From NCBI GenBank assembly GCA_016290215.1, contig JAEETH010000003.1, forward strand, positions 62,001 to 126,000: DNA of 64,000 nucleotides. Reading direction: 5' to 3'. Positions 28,532 to 36,226 of this stretch are shown in pieces. The notes under the pieces are model-generated. The model was not told the DNA's origin. It saw only the letters and a program-made list of their open reading frames with translations, and did not search any database. Numbering within the stretch: position 1 is the first letter of the stretch; each line of letters starts with the position of its first letter. The position numbers were made by a program, and so were the translations under genes. Origin of the DNA: Bacteroidales bacterium. Lineage in GTDB: Bacteria > Bacteroidota > Bacteroidia > Bacteroidales > F082.

Positions 28532-28539
28532 CAAAGATA
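28532..28539 (-). promoter_or_regulatory. -7 box (TATCTTTG) for the DUF2007 gene
   Basis: Minus-strand TATCTTTGCAGC, 24 nt before the ATG at 28507. Confidence 0.5.
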
Positions 28540-28601
28540 GACAAAAAGGAATTAATTTGATGAATACATAAGTAAATTTTGTTTGCATTATAGTGCATTG
28601 G

Positions 28602-28729
28602 GATTCTCTTCGAGAATGGAGTAGAGCTTAATTGTAATATGCGGCGGCTTGATGTTTTTTCAGTTTTGAAGATAACTGAAGCCGCCGCAGTTTAACCTCC
28701 CAAAGATACTCCATTCCCGAAAGGGAATC
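28602..28729. repeat. Nested 128-bp palindrome
   Basis: Stems from outside in: GATTCTCTTCGAGAATGGAGTA with TACTCCATTCCCGAAAGGGA-ATC (one gap, few mismatches); TGCGGCGGCTT (28640-28650) with AAGCCGCCGCA (28679-28689); CAGTT with AACTG. The right arm abuts the stop codon of the EamA gene, so it may serve as that gene's terminator. No coding sense. Confidence 0.75.
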
Positions 28730-29655
28730 TATTCGCTTTCTCTTCCGCTTACATTCAGCATCACAATCGCAAACAGCATCACAAAAGCCGCTACCCACTG
28801 CACGGGTGAATACTTTGTGCCATTCACGAAATAGTCTAACACCACGGCAGTGATGGGATACATCAGCTCAAGGAAGGTGGAAATTGACGCTTTTACATGG
28901 CGCAAACCGTAGTAATACAGGAAGATGGCTCCCGAACCCGTGGTCAGACCGATGAGGGCGATGAAAAGCCAGTTGCGCGGCGTGACTTGTGAGAAGTCGC
29001 CGATGTGGCCGGTGAACAACACGATGACTAACATAATCAACGTGGTGAAGCCGTAGCGGAAAAAGGTGGAACTGACAAAGGAATAGTTGCCTAAAATCTT
29101 CTTTGAAAACACTGTCGAGCTACCGAAGGAGAAGGCCGCCAACAGCGACAGCAAAGCCGCATAAACAGTGGTGATACCCTCGGTGCTGAAATCGGGGAGC
29201 GACCAGCCGAAGGTGAGGAAATAGCCTCCAATGAGGGCCACACAGGCCCAAAGCGCAAAATGTTTTTTTATCCGCTCTTTCAGGATGATGCGTGCCAAGA
29301 TGACGGCAAAGACTGGTTGCAGCTTTTGCAGCAAGACCACAACGGAAAGGTTGTTGAAATGCAACAAAAACAGCGACTTGACGATGGCCAAGGTGCCCAA
29401 GGCACCGCCAAACAAAGCAATGAGCAGGAAATAGATCAAGTCAGAGCGCGTCATGGTCTTCAAGTGACGGTATTCCCTGAAAAAGAACACGTTCATCAGC
29501 GCGAAGGGGCAAAGGTGGATGACGAAGACCACGAAGGCGGTGTTGAGGTTGTAGAGCTGCGGGGTGAGCAGGATGCCGTCCACGCCCCAAAGCATGGCGG
29601 AAAGCGCCACTGCCAACGCTCCGATGAGTTTTGTATTTTGTTGGTTGTCTTTCAT
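28729..29655 (-). CDS. EamA/DMT-family transporter
   Basis: 308 residues with ten predicted membrane segments in two EamA halves (about 12-150 and 165-303). Typical blocks: LSAMLWGVDGILLTPQLY, VVLLQKLQPVFAVILARIIL and ASISTFLELMYPITAVVLDY (each half ends in a P-x-x-A/V segment). Drug/metabolite exporters of this type carry amino acids, sugars or nucleotides; the substrate is not visible. 12 nt after the phosphodiesterase gene, so co-transcribed with pnuC and the phosphodiesterase. Confidence 0.88.
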   Translation of the reverse strand: MKDNQQNTKLIGALAVALSAMLWGVDGILLTPQLYNLNTAFVVFVIHLCPFALMNVFFFREYRHLKTMTRSDLIYFLLIALFGGALGTLAIVKSLFLLHFNNLSVVVLLQKLQPVFAVILARIILKERIKKHFALWACVALIGGYFLTFGWSLPDFSTEGITTVYAALLSLLAAFSFGSSTVFSKKILGNYSFVSSTFFRYGFTTLIMLVIVLFTGHIGDFSQVTPRNWLFIALIGLTTGSGAIFLYYYGLRHVKASISTFLELMYPITAVVLDYFVNGTKYSPVQWVAAFVMLFAIVMLNVSGRESE

Positions 29656-29667
29656 TTTGATTAGCTA

Positions 29668-30567
29668 TTATGGCTTGAAAACGCTTAAAACGGGTTTGCC
29701 GCGCCATGCCGCTGGCGTTTCCAAACCAAGGATGTAGGCGATGGTGGCGGCGATGTCGTATTGAACTACGGGTTCTTCAATCAAGTGGCCGGATTGCACA
29801 TTTTTGCCAAATACGACAAAAGGACTCTCCATGTCTTCCATCGCCAGGGTGCCGTGGCCTTGCTCGTGACCGCCATGGTCGCCCGTGACGATGATGATGG
29901 TGTCGTCGTAGATGCCAGCGTCTTTGAGGGCTTGGACGATGCGTCCCACGCAAACATCGATGCGGGCAAGGTAGTCGTAATAGCTCTCGGTGTACCAACC
30001 ACTACTGTGTCCAGTGCCATCAATGCCGTCGAAAACGGGGATGAACAGCATGGGCTTTTTGTCGAGGATGTATTGCACGATGTGGTCGCAGTTGCGCTCC
30101 ACCGACTGCCAGTCTTCCTTGAAATATTTCAAATGGCTAATAGCCAAAGTGTCAATGACATTTTTTATGCCTTCCCATTCGTAGGTGCAACCTGTTTCGG
30201 CATCAGGGTATTGCTCGCGGACCAGGGAAAAGATGGTCGGGAAGATGCCGTGGGCGTTGGTGACCATAGGGCTTACATCAGGCGTTTTTGAGTTCCAGGT
30301 GGTGTGGCCATGTACTTCAGGTCCCGCGCCCATGAACATGGTCGCCCAGTTGACCCCCGAACTCGATGGGATGACGGAACGCTTGTGCATGGTGTAACTG
30401 CCATTATTCATGAGGCTTAACAGGTTGGGGACGTCGTGTGCTTTTTCAAAGTCATGTGAGGCCCAACCGTCGAGGCCAATGAGGATGACGTGTTTCGCCA
30501 AGGGCGGATTCTGCGCTTTAGCCGTAAAGGCAAATAGGAGCAAGATAAGAAAACTGAAGTGTCGCAT
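29668..30567 (-). CDS. Secreted alkaline-phosphatase superfamily phosphodiesterase (NPP-like)
   Basis: 299 residues. Signal peptide 1-18 (LLLFAFTAKA). Metal and nucleophile blocks: HVILIGLDGW (first Asp), RSVIPSSSGVNWATMFMGAG with the Ser/Thr nucleophile, FIPVFDGIDGTGHSSGW (Asp and His ligands), and TGDHGGHEQGHG (Asp-His pair plus His). It should cleave phosphodiester or pyrophosphate bonds in the periplasm. Directly follows pnuC (4-nt gap), which suggests that it processes NAD-like dinucleotides before PnuC imports the nucleoside (inference). Confidence 0.85.
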   Translation of the reverse strand: MRHFSFLILLLFAFTAKAQNPPLAKHVILIGLDGWASHDFEKAHDVPNLLSLMNNGSYTMHKRSVIPSSSGVNWATMFMGAGPEVHGHTTWNSKTPDVSPMVTNAHGIFPTIFSLVREQYPDAETGCTYEWEGIKNVIDTLAISHLKYFKEDWQSVERNCDHIVQYILDKKPMLFIPVFDGIDGTGHSSGWYTESYYDYLARIDVCVGRIVQALKDAGIYDDTIIIVTGDHGGHEQGHGTLAMEDMESPFVVFGKNVQSGHLIEEPVVQYDIAATIAYILGLETPAAWRGKPVLSVFKP

Positions 30568-30571
30568 GGTG

Positions 30572-31288
30572 TTATTGTCTTAAGAGTTTGTCATTGGCGC
30601 AGGCTTCCTTTTCCCAGCGCACGCACATGATGATGGAGTTGACGAGGTAGACGACATACATCATCGTGATGGGGAAGTTTCCTGCCTTGATATACATGAA
30701 GATGCTGACGCAATTGATGGCAATCCAAAGCCACCACTGCTCGCTGAACATCCTGACCATCAGTATCATGGCCACAACTTGCATCACTGCCTTGGCTGAG
30801 TCGGCGAAAGGAGCGATGTCGTTGGTGAAATATTTCATCAATAGGCCGAATCCCACGGTGCCCACGATGATGACAGCCAAACTGATGAATCTCGACTTGT
30901 TCGGCATGTGGATTTTCATCACCTCGTGGGTCTCATGGTTCATGTTTTTCGACCAGGTGAAGAAGCCCACAAACTGCATGACGAAGTTGTAGACGGTTAC
31001 GCCGAAGTCGGCATAGAGTCTGGAAATCAGCGTGATGTAAATCATCAGGCAGCAATGGATGAAGCCGAAGAGGTAGTTGGAGAGCTTGCCTTTGCCGCCG
31101 AGCACCACGTTGATGATGCCGCAGGTCGCCGCCACGATGTGAATCCAATAGAATTGGTCGTTGGCTTTGTCGTATTTGAACAGGACGGACATCACCGTGA
31201 TGATGACGCTCACCAGCACTAACCAGATGATGTCGAATGGCTTCCAGCCTTTGAGGTCTTCTTTGATTAAGTCTTTGATATTCTGCAT
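30572..31288 (-). CDS. pnuC: Nicotinamide riboside transporter PnuC
   Basis: 238 residues from the ATG at 31288 (MQNIKDLIKEDLKGW). Seven to eight membrane segments; family blocks: AATCGIINVVLGGKGKLSNY (residues about 62-81), FGFIHCCLMIYITLISRLYA and QWWLWIAINCVSIFMYIK (W-x-x-W-x-x-x-N-x-x-S). It imports nicotinamide riboside by facilitated diffusion. First gene of the run pnuC - phosphodiesterase - EamA transporter. Confidence 0.93.
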   Translation of the reverse strand: MQNIKDLIKEDLKGWKPFDIIWLVLVSVIITVMSVLFKYDKANDQFYWIHIVAATCGIINVVLGGKGKLSNYLFGFIHCCLMIYITLISRLYADFGVTVYNFVMQFVGFFTWSKNMNHETHEVMKIHMPNKSRFISLAVIIVGTVGFGLLMKYFTNDIAPFADSAKAVMQVVAMILMVRMFSEQWWLWIAINCVSIFMYIKAGNFPITMMYVVYLVNSIIMCVRWEKEACANDKLLRQ

Positions 31289-31319
31289 ATTTATTTGATT
31301 TTCTTCAAGAATTTTGAAG

Positions 31320-31327
31320 CAAAAATA
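31320..31327 (-). promoter_or_regulatory. -7 box (TATTTTTG) for pnuC
   Basis: Minus-strand TATTTTTGCTTC, 31 nt before the ATG at 31288. Confidence 0.5.
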
Positions 31328-31412
31328 AGAAAATATACTGGACATAAAAATGATTTCGTAATTTTCAGAGTTTTAACCGCCAATGTATCCCTTTTCTTGT
31401 AAACTTTCCCTC

Positions 31413-31440
31413 TTGTTTTCAAGAAATTGTATATCTTTGC
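31413..31440 (+). promoter_or_regulatory. Promoter of the RHH-like/PIN module
   Basis: TTG at 31413-31415, 16 nt, TATCTTTGC at 31432-31440; 24 nt before the antitoxin ATG. Confidence 0.6.
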
Positions 31441-31464
31441 ATTCAGAAACGAAAATTAAGGCTT

Positions 31465-31764
31465 ATGTGCAGGTATAATATCGCAATTGATGATGCACTT
31501 ATGGAAGAGGTGAGACCCCATATTGGTGAAGATGTTGCTGTTCAGGCATGGCTTGAGGAATTACTACGCAAAGCCTTGATGAACTATGCGGCTCAGTTTG
31601 CAAACTCTAACGAGTCAAATCACGGCACAACAGTAGTGGAGCAATTAAAGGCTCTCGAAAACGACCCCGATGGCTTATTCAAACTTGACGGAATCTTGAA
31701 GCCATCGCAATTTTCAGCGGAAGAGCTTCGTGACGAGTATCTTAGTGAAAAGTACGGAATATGA
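31465..31764 (+). CDS. Antitoxin of a PIN-type toxin-antitoxin pair
   Basis: 99 residues. Residues 4-40 (YNIAIDDALMEEVRPHIGED, then AVQAWLEELLRKALMNYA) fit a ribbon-helix-helix-like DNA-binding start; the C-terminal part (LKALENDPDGLFKLDGILKP...EELRDEYLSEKYGI) should be the toxin-binding arm. The stop overlaps the toxin ATG by 4 nt (ATGA). Confidence 0.75.
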   Translation: MCRYNIAIDDALMEEVRPHIGEDVAVQAWLEELLRKALMNYAAQFANSNESNHGTTVVEQLKALENDPDGLFKLDGILKPSQFSAEELRDEYLSEKYGI

Positions 31765-32213
31765 AAGTGCTGGTTGACTCAAATGTTATTCTTGAGATAA
31801 TTCTGCAAAGAGAGCAAGTGGACGTTGCCAAGGGGATCTTGTCTTTGCTTTCAATAGGGAAGCACGAGGCGTATTTGACCGTCGGAGGCTTCTATGGAAT
31901 GCTTTATACAATAGATAACTATCTTCGGAAAGTGATGGAGTTGAAGAAATCCGATAGAGTTGATGCGCTACGCTCGATTATGAAGCAGGTTTTGAACAAG
32001 TTTCAGGTAGCGGAACACGACAGCGATTCACTCCTTCGTTCTATTGATGATATGGCTTTCTACGACCTTGAAGATAGTTGCCAGTATCATGCCGCTTTGA
32101 AGGTAGGCTGTACATTGCTTGTTACTTTTAACAAGAGTGATTTTAATGTGAGTGACGATGCTCCTGTTAAGGTGGTGACCCCGCAGGAGTTCTTGGATAG
32201 GGCTTGTCTATGA
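31761..32213 (+). CDS. PIN-domain toxin (VapC-like ribonuclease)
   Basis: 150 residues. PIN metal site: MKVLVDSNVILEIILQR with D6 and N8, E-type residues in the middle (EHDSDSLLRSIDDMAFYDLE), and D in DLEDSCQYHAALKVGCTLLV plus NKSDF at the end. Expected to cut RNA when the antitoxin is lost. Translationally coupled to the antitoxin; tail-to-tail with the MqsA-Panacea gene (13-nt gap). Confidence 0.85.
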   Translation: MKVLVDSNVILEIILQREQVDVAKGILSLLSIGKHEAYLTVGGFYGMLYTIDNYLRKVMELKKSDRVDALRSIMKQVLNKFQVAEHDSDSLLRSIDDMAFYDLEDSCQYHAALKVGCTLLVTFNKSDFNVSDDAPVKVVTPQEFLDRACL

Positions 32214-32226
32214 AAAAGATAAACAC

Positions 32227-33222
32227 TTACACAAGCCGCAGCGAAAACGCCTCAGAATAAGGAATAAGCTGATTTCCGTCGCGATAGCGCAGCCAGGCGT
32301 CTTCCTTGTGGCTTTTGTCTATAATCTCTTGGGTGCTCATGGGCTGTATTATGGCCAAAACGTCATTGAGCGTTTTTAGTTCCTGCTCGCTAAACACGCT
32401 GGTGTTGCAGGAACCGCTGCTCAATTTGGTGCTTTCCATGTCGTGTGCCACCACAATATTTTTGCTGATGTCGTCGATATTGTCGTAAACGGTGTCATAA
32501 TGGACGGGAACGGGACCATATTGGATGGCCTGATACTGAAGTCCGCTGATGGACTGGCCGTGCAACTTGTAGTGTAGGAAATCGGCATAAAACATTTCCT
32601 TGTTAAGCTTCGTGGGGAACACTTCGCCTTCTTTGTAAATGAAAAACTTGGCCATTTCGGAGACCTTTTCGACGCTTAATTGACCAAAGCCATTGTAAAT
32701 GGAGCGTCGGATGTCACGATAGATGAGGCGTTTTTGTGCCTCGTTCTCCGACTTCACTTCCGAAGCTATGATGGATTGATACACCTTGTTGAATTCCCCT
32801 TCGTCAAATTCGGCACGGCTGTCTTCCAACAAATGAAGCATGAACTGGCGGTTCATGGCTGCCGAGAGTAGCTTGCCGTTAGATTCCGAAGGCATTTGGC
32901 CTTTTTCGTATTGCGCGTACTGGTTGACACCGAACCCCAAAATCTTGGTGATTTGTTGGTAATTCAAACCATAACGCAACCTAATATTTTTGATTTCCTC
33001 AGGAAACGGGATGCCATGGTTCACACGATATTGGGAATAGAGCTCGTTAAAGAGGAGTTCGTCTTGCTCTGTCGTCGTAAACCGATTACCTGTATCTTCG
33101 CAGACATAATAACGCACGTGAACAGAAAACAGCTCTTTCCGGAACTCGTGTTCTTCTATGGTGCTCACCTCCTTTACTTTTCCTCCGGTGAAAGGACTCT
33201 TTATTTCAACAAATTTTTCCAT
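32227..33222 (-). CDS. MqsA-like HTH antitoxin fused to a Panacea (DUF4065) domain
   Basis: 331 residues from the ATG at 33222 (MEKFVEIKSPFTGG); a start at 33246 would overlap the toxin gene. Residues about 1-55 are MqsA-N-like but the first zinc CxxC is missing (SPFTGGKV) and only one Cys remains (YYVCEDTG). Residues about 65-125 are an Xre-type HTH (IKNIRLRYGLNYQQITKILG...QYAQYEKG). Residues about 195-300 are the Panacea/SocA-like domain (LNKEMFYADFLHYKLHGQSI, LQYQAIQYGPVPVHYDTVYD). Panacea domains neutralise many unrelated toxins; here the partner is the MqsR-like gene just upstream. Confidence 0.85.
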   Translation of the reverse strand: MEKFVEIKSPFTGGKVKEVSTIEEHEFRKELFSVHVRYYVCEDTGNRFTTTEQDELLFNELYSQYRVNHGIPFPEEIKNIRLRYGLNYQQITKILGFGVNQYAQYEKGQMPSESNGKLLSAAMNRQFMLHLLEDSRAEFDEGEFNKVYQSIIASEVKSENEAQKRLIYRDIRRSIYNGFGQLSVEKVSEMAKFFIYKEGEVFPTKLNKEMFYADFLHYKLHGQSISGLQYQAIQYGPVPVHYDTVYDNIDDISKNIVVAHDMESTKLSSGSCNTSVFSEQELKTLNDVLAIIQPMSTQEIIDKSHKEDAWLRYRDGNQLIPYSEAFSLRLV

Positions 33223-33223
33223 G

Positions 33224-33571
33224 TCATTTCTCCTTTTTGAATGCATAGTTGATGGGATGTTCCGCTATGTGGAACGAGATGCAAATGGTACGGTCGTTAG
33301 GATGCCCCATGGCAATTTTGATATAAAGTTCAGTCCCGTCCATGTCTCTCCCAAATACCCACATCTCATCGAAGAAGTCAGTAGGCAATGTTTCCACATA
33401 ATCGTCTGGCTGTAATTGGCGTACAATCTCATCCCTTGCTTTGGGGGTGATGCCCAATGCTTTCAAGGCTTCTTCGTTCTTGTCCCTGTCCAAATAGAAG
33501 ATGCCCCAAACGTCGAACTTGATGCCGAACCGACCGAGAAATTCCTCAACTTCTTGTTTCGCTTTTATCAT
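33224..33571 (-). CDS. MqsR-like toxin (RelE-fold mRNA interferase)
   Basis: 115 residues. Pattern: VEEFLGRFGIKFDVWGIFYL, KALGITPKARDEIVRQLQPD, EMWVFGRDMDGTELYIKIAM and ICISFHIAEHPINYAF, which I recognise from MqsR-family toxins of Bacteroidota. The basic/aromatic end would carry the RNA-cleaving site. Toxin-first order, as in mqsRA, with 1 nt between the toxin stop and the antitoxin ATG. Confidence 0.75.
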   Translation of the reverse strand: MIKAKQEVEEFLGRFGIKFDVWGIFYLDRDKNEEALKALGITPKARDEIVRQLQPDDYVETLPTDFFDEMWVFGRDMDGTELYIKIAMGHPNDRTICISFHIAEHPINYAFKKEK

Positions 33572-33591
33572 AGCTGTCAGTAATCACGATG

Positions 33592-33599
33592 CAAAGATA
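33592..33599 (-). promoter_or_regulatory. -7 box (TATCTTTG) for the MqsR/MqsA-Panacea operon
   Basis: Minus-strand TATCTTTGCATC, 20 nt before the toxin ATG at 33571. Confidence 0.55.
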
Positions 33600-33646
33600 C
33601 AAATCTTTTTATTTTTAAGTGTGATTTTTGTAAAAATTCTCACTTT

Positions 33647-34582
33647 TTAGTGTAAAATATGATTTACAATCTCCTTTAAAGCCCTAAACCCTTCAGGAAT
33701 CGGGAACATCGCAAAGGTATGGAACATGCCCTCGTATTCATAAAAATGTCCGGTTTTGCCTGCCTTTTCGTAGGTCTCCTTGAGGAAAAGGTCGTCGGGC
33801 TGGAGGATTTCGTCGGAGCCGTAGTAAACATAAAGGTTGTCGACGCCGCTGAAGTCGCCGAACACAGGGCTGACCCAAGGGTGCTTTACGGGCAAGTCGC
33901 CTTGCCAGATGGCATTGAGGGTGATGACGCGGTCGAGTTGCAGCATCGTGTCTTTGTCCTGCAAGGCGCGCATTGCCGCCTCCTTGGTGTGACTGAGGTC
34001 GACGCAAGGGGAGAGCAGGGTAGAGGTCGTCGGCTTTTGCCAACCATTTTTATGGGCTTCCTGTGCCACAATTAAGCACAAACAAGCACCAGCCGAGTCT
34101 CCTACGAGGTGGATTTCTTCGTATTGCTTTGATTCAGAAATGTTTTGATAGTATTCAAGCAAGGTCTTCACCGAAAACTCGCAGGTGTATTCCGGCGACT
34201 TGGGGTAGACGGGCAACAAGGCATCGCAATGCGTGCGCAGGCAGAGGTCGTGCAAGAAACGCCAATGGAAGAACACGGGAGGGTAGATGAAGGCTCCGCC
34301 GTGGAGGTAGAGGATGAGTTTGCGCTTCTGTGGTCCCTGAGCCTGTCGAAGGGCCAAGGAATGCTTGTCGACGTGTCTGAAAACCTGCATTTCAAAGCCC
34401 GTTGACGCGTTGAACTCCTCTTCTGTGAAAAAGCCTCTGAAATACCTTGGAATCCTCACAGGGCGGCGGTTCTCGCGGCGGCAATGCTCCAGCTCTTCCA
34501 TCACCTCCTCTGGCGTGGCGTCCCGCAACTGCTTGAACATCAGTTTTAAATACTTTTCCGTGAAAACTCTTCCTGCGTTCAT
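33647..34582 (-). CDS. HSL/HGG-type alpha/beta-hydrolase esterase
   Basis: 311 residues from the ATG at 34582 (MNAGRVFTEKY). Oxyanion block LILYLHGGAFIYPP near 87-100, nucleophile elbow GDSAGACLC near 160, acid Asp in YYGSDEILQPDD, and His in EGMFHTFAMFP near 288: the hormone-sensitive-lipase-like arrangement. It should hydrolyse short-chain esters. Just before the first strand, 8 residues (LRQAQGPQ region, about 76-83) are encoded by the 24-bp dispersed repeat at 34332-34355, apparently tolerated as a surface loop. Confidence 0.87.
   Translation of the reverse strand: MNAGRVFTEKYLKLMFKQLRDATPEEVMEELEHCRRENRRPVRIPRYFRGFFTEEEFNASTGFEMQVFRHVDKHSLALRQAQGPQKRKLILYLHGGAFIYPPVFFHWRFLHDLCLRTHCDALLPVYPKSPEYTCEFSVKTLLEYYQNISESKQYEEIHLVGDSAGACLCLIVAQEAHKNGWQKPTTSTLLSPCVDLSHTKEAAMRALQDKDTMLQLDRVITLNAIWQGDLPVKHPWVSPVFGDFSGVDNLYVYYGSDEILQPDDLFLKETYEKAGKTGHFYEYEGMFHTFAMFPIPEGFRALKEIVNHILH
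34332..34355. repeat. 24-bp dispersed repeat, copy 2, inside the esterase gene
   Basis: Same sequence as 1097-1120 with one T-to-C change. 24 bp is a multiple of 3, so it keeps the esterase frame and adds eight residues. Confidence 0.8.
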
Positions 34583-34630
34583 AAACCTTGTTTTTGGATT
34601 TGTACGGCTGCCACACTGTGACAGCCCTAC

Positions 34631-34669
34631 AACTCTCAACTCTAAACTCTCAACTCTAAACTCTCAACT
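34631..34669. repeat. CTCAACTCTAAACT short-period repeat
   Basis: Inverted relative of the TTTAGAG repeat at 21850-21903: read on the minus strand it is GTTGAGAGTTTAGAG repeated. It runs into the mscS stop codon. Confidence 0.65.
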
Positions 34670-35888
34670 AATGCTTTTGATAGATTTTAAGGTCAAACAT
34701 CGCTGCCGCCGAAATGATATGGTCGAAGATGTCGCTTTGGATTTCCTCATAATTGACCCATTGCTTGTCACTGCTGAAGGCGTAGATTTGCAGCGGCACG
34801 CCAAACTCGGTGGGTTGCATTTGCCTGACCATCATGGTGAGGTTGTGGTTCAGCTTCGGGTTGTTGTTGAGGTAGGCCTTGATATAGGCGCGGAAGACGC
34901 CGAGGTTGGTCTGTTGGCGACCGTTCATGATTTCGCTTGTGTCGATGTTGTTGGCTTTGTTGTATTCTGCAATGTCCTTCTCGCGTTCGATGAGGTATTC
35001 CTTGACTAAGCCGTAATGCTTGTATTTTTCTATCATCTCAGGCGTGCAATAGCGTACCGTGTTTACGTCGATGTTGATGGTGCGCGCAATGCGTCGTCCG
35101 CCCGACTCCGACATGCCGCGCCAGTTGGTGAAGGGGCTGGAAACCATTTGGTAAGTCGGGATGGTGGTGATGGTGTTGTCCCAATTCTGCACCTTCACCG
35201 TGGTGAGGTTGATTTCCAGGACGTTGCCATCGGCAGGACCCATCGCAATCCAGTCACCGATGCGAAGCATGTCATTGGCCGAAAGCTGTATGCTGCCCAC
35301 AAAACCCTTGATGAAGTCTTGGAAAACCAGCATGAGCACAGCGGAAATGGTGCCCAAACTGATGAGGATGGTGCTGATTTTGGTGTCTAAAAGATATGCT
35401 ATGCTGACCAACACGGCGATGACATAAAGCACAATCTTAATGACCTGCACCAAGCTGGTGATGGGCTTGAGCTTCGACATCTCCTGGGTGTTGTAGATGT
35501 CCTCCAAAGTGGAAACTATGGAGCTGAATATCATCGTGACGATGAAGATTTCCGCGATCTTAACCACCTTGAGCAGGGCAGCGGCCGTGTCGGGAAAGTC
35601 GGGGAGGACCGAAGGCAGCAATGACGAAATGAGCAAAGCCGGAACAAGCAGACAAACCCGTCCGATGACCTTGTTTTTGATGAGCAGGTCGTCATATTTG
35701 TTCGTCGAGCGTTGGACAATTGCGTAAAGGGTTTTCTTCAAGATATACTTGACTAGGAAATAAAGGCCGATGCTGACGAGGATTAGCGACAAAGTGGCTA
35801 TCGTTTCAGCAATGCCCGTCGAAAGGCCTTCGCTTAATCCTAGTTTTAGGCAAAGGTCTTTCAATAGTTCTATGTATTTTTCAATCAT
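34668..35888 (-). CDS. Mechanosensitive channel of the MscS family
   Basis: 406 residues. Three to four membrane segments in the first 165 residues, then the pore helix and vestibule: SLGTISAVLMLVFQDFIKGF (about 172-191, Gly/Ala-rich TM3), IQLSANDMLRIGDWI, GNVLEINLTTVKVQNWDNTI (the MscS beta domain signature), TIPTYQMVSSPFTNW. It releases solutes on osmotic downshift. The ATG overlaps the SUI1 stop by 4 nt, so it is the last gene of an overlapping four-gene chain. Confidence 0.92.
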   Translation of the reverse strand: MIEKYIELLKDLCLKLGLSEGLSTGIAETIATLSLILVSIGLYFLVKYILKKTLYAIVQRSTNKYDDLLIKNKVIGRVCLLVPALLISSLLPSVLPDFPDTAAALLKVVKIAEIFIVTMIFSSIVSTLEDIYNTQEMSKLKPITSLVQVIKIVLYVIAVLVSIAYLLDTKISTILISLGTISAVLMLVFQDFIKGFVGSIQLSANDMLRIGDWIAMGPADGNVLEINLTTVKVQNWDNTITTIPTYQMVSSPFTNWRGMSESGGRRIARTINIDVNTVRYCTPEMIEKYKHYGLVKEYLIEREKDIAEYNKANNIDTSEIMNGRQQTNLGVFRAYIKAYLNNNPKLNHNLTMMVRQMQPTEFGVPLQIYAFSSDKQWVNYEEIQSDIFDHIISAAAMFDLKIYQKH

Positions 35889-36226
35889 ATCCCGCTGATT
35901 TTGGTTTTCGTGTATCCTTTTTGAAGCAAAATGCCAAGCACTTTTTCCCTGAAGTCGCCTTGCAACAGTATTTCTCCGTCTTTGACGCTACCGCCTACGC
36001 CACAGGCCGATTTCAATTCTTTGCCCAACACGGCAAGGTCGTAGTCAGAGCCTTGGAAGCCCGTGATGAGGGTGACTTTCTTGCCGGCACGCTGTTTTTT
36101 GTCGAGCATCACGCGAAGGTTTTGCTTGGCAGGCTCTATGGTGACGGCTTCTTCTTCACCGTAGTCGAAGACAAAGTTCGGGTTGGTGGAGTAAACGGTT
36201 CCGTTGTTGTCACTTTTGTGTTTCAT
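35885..36226 (-). CDS. SUI1-family translation factor (YciH-like)
   Basis: 113 residues. SUI1/eIF1 fold: LRVMLDKKQRAGKKVTLITG at about 37-56, KELKSACGVGGSVKDGEILL at about 69-88 and GDFREKVLGILLQKGYTKTK at the end. YciH-type proteins affect start-site choice on the ribosome under stress. It overlaps dagK-like upstream by 17 nt and mscS downstream by 4 nt. Confidence 0.92.
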   Translation of the reverse strand: MKHKSDNNGTVYSTNPNFVFDYGEEEAVTIEPAKQNLRVMLDKKQRAGKKVTLITGFQGSDYDLAVLGKELKSACGVGGSVKDGEILLQGDFREKVLGILLQKGYTKTKISGI

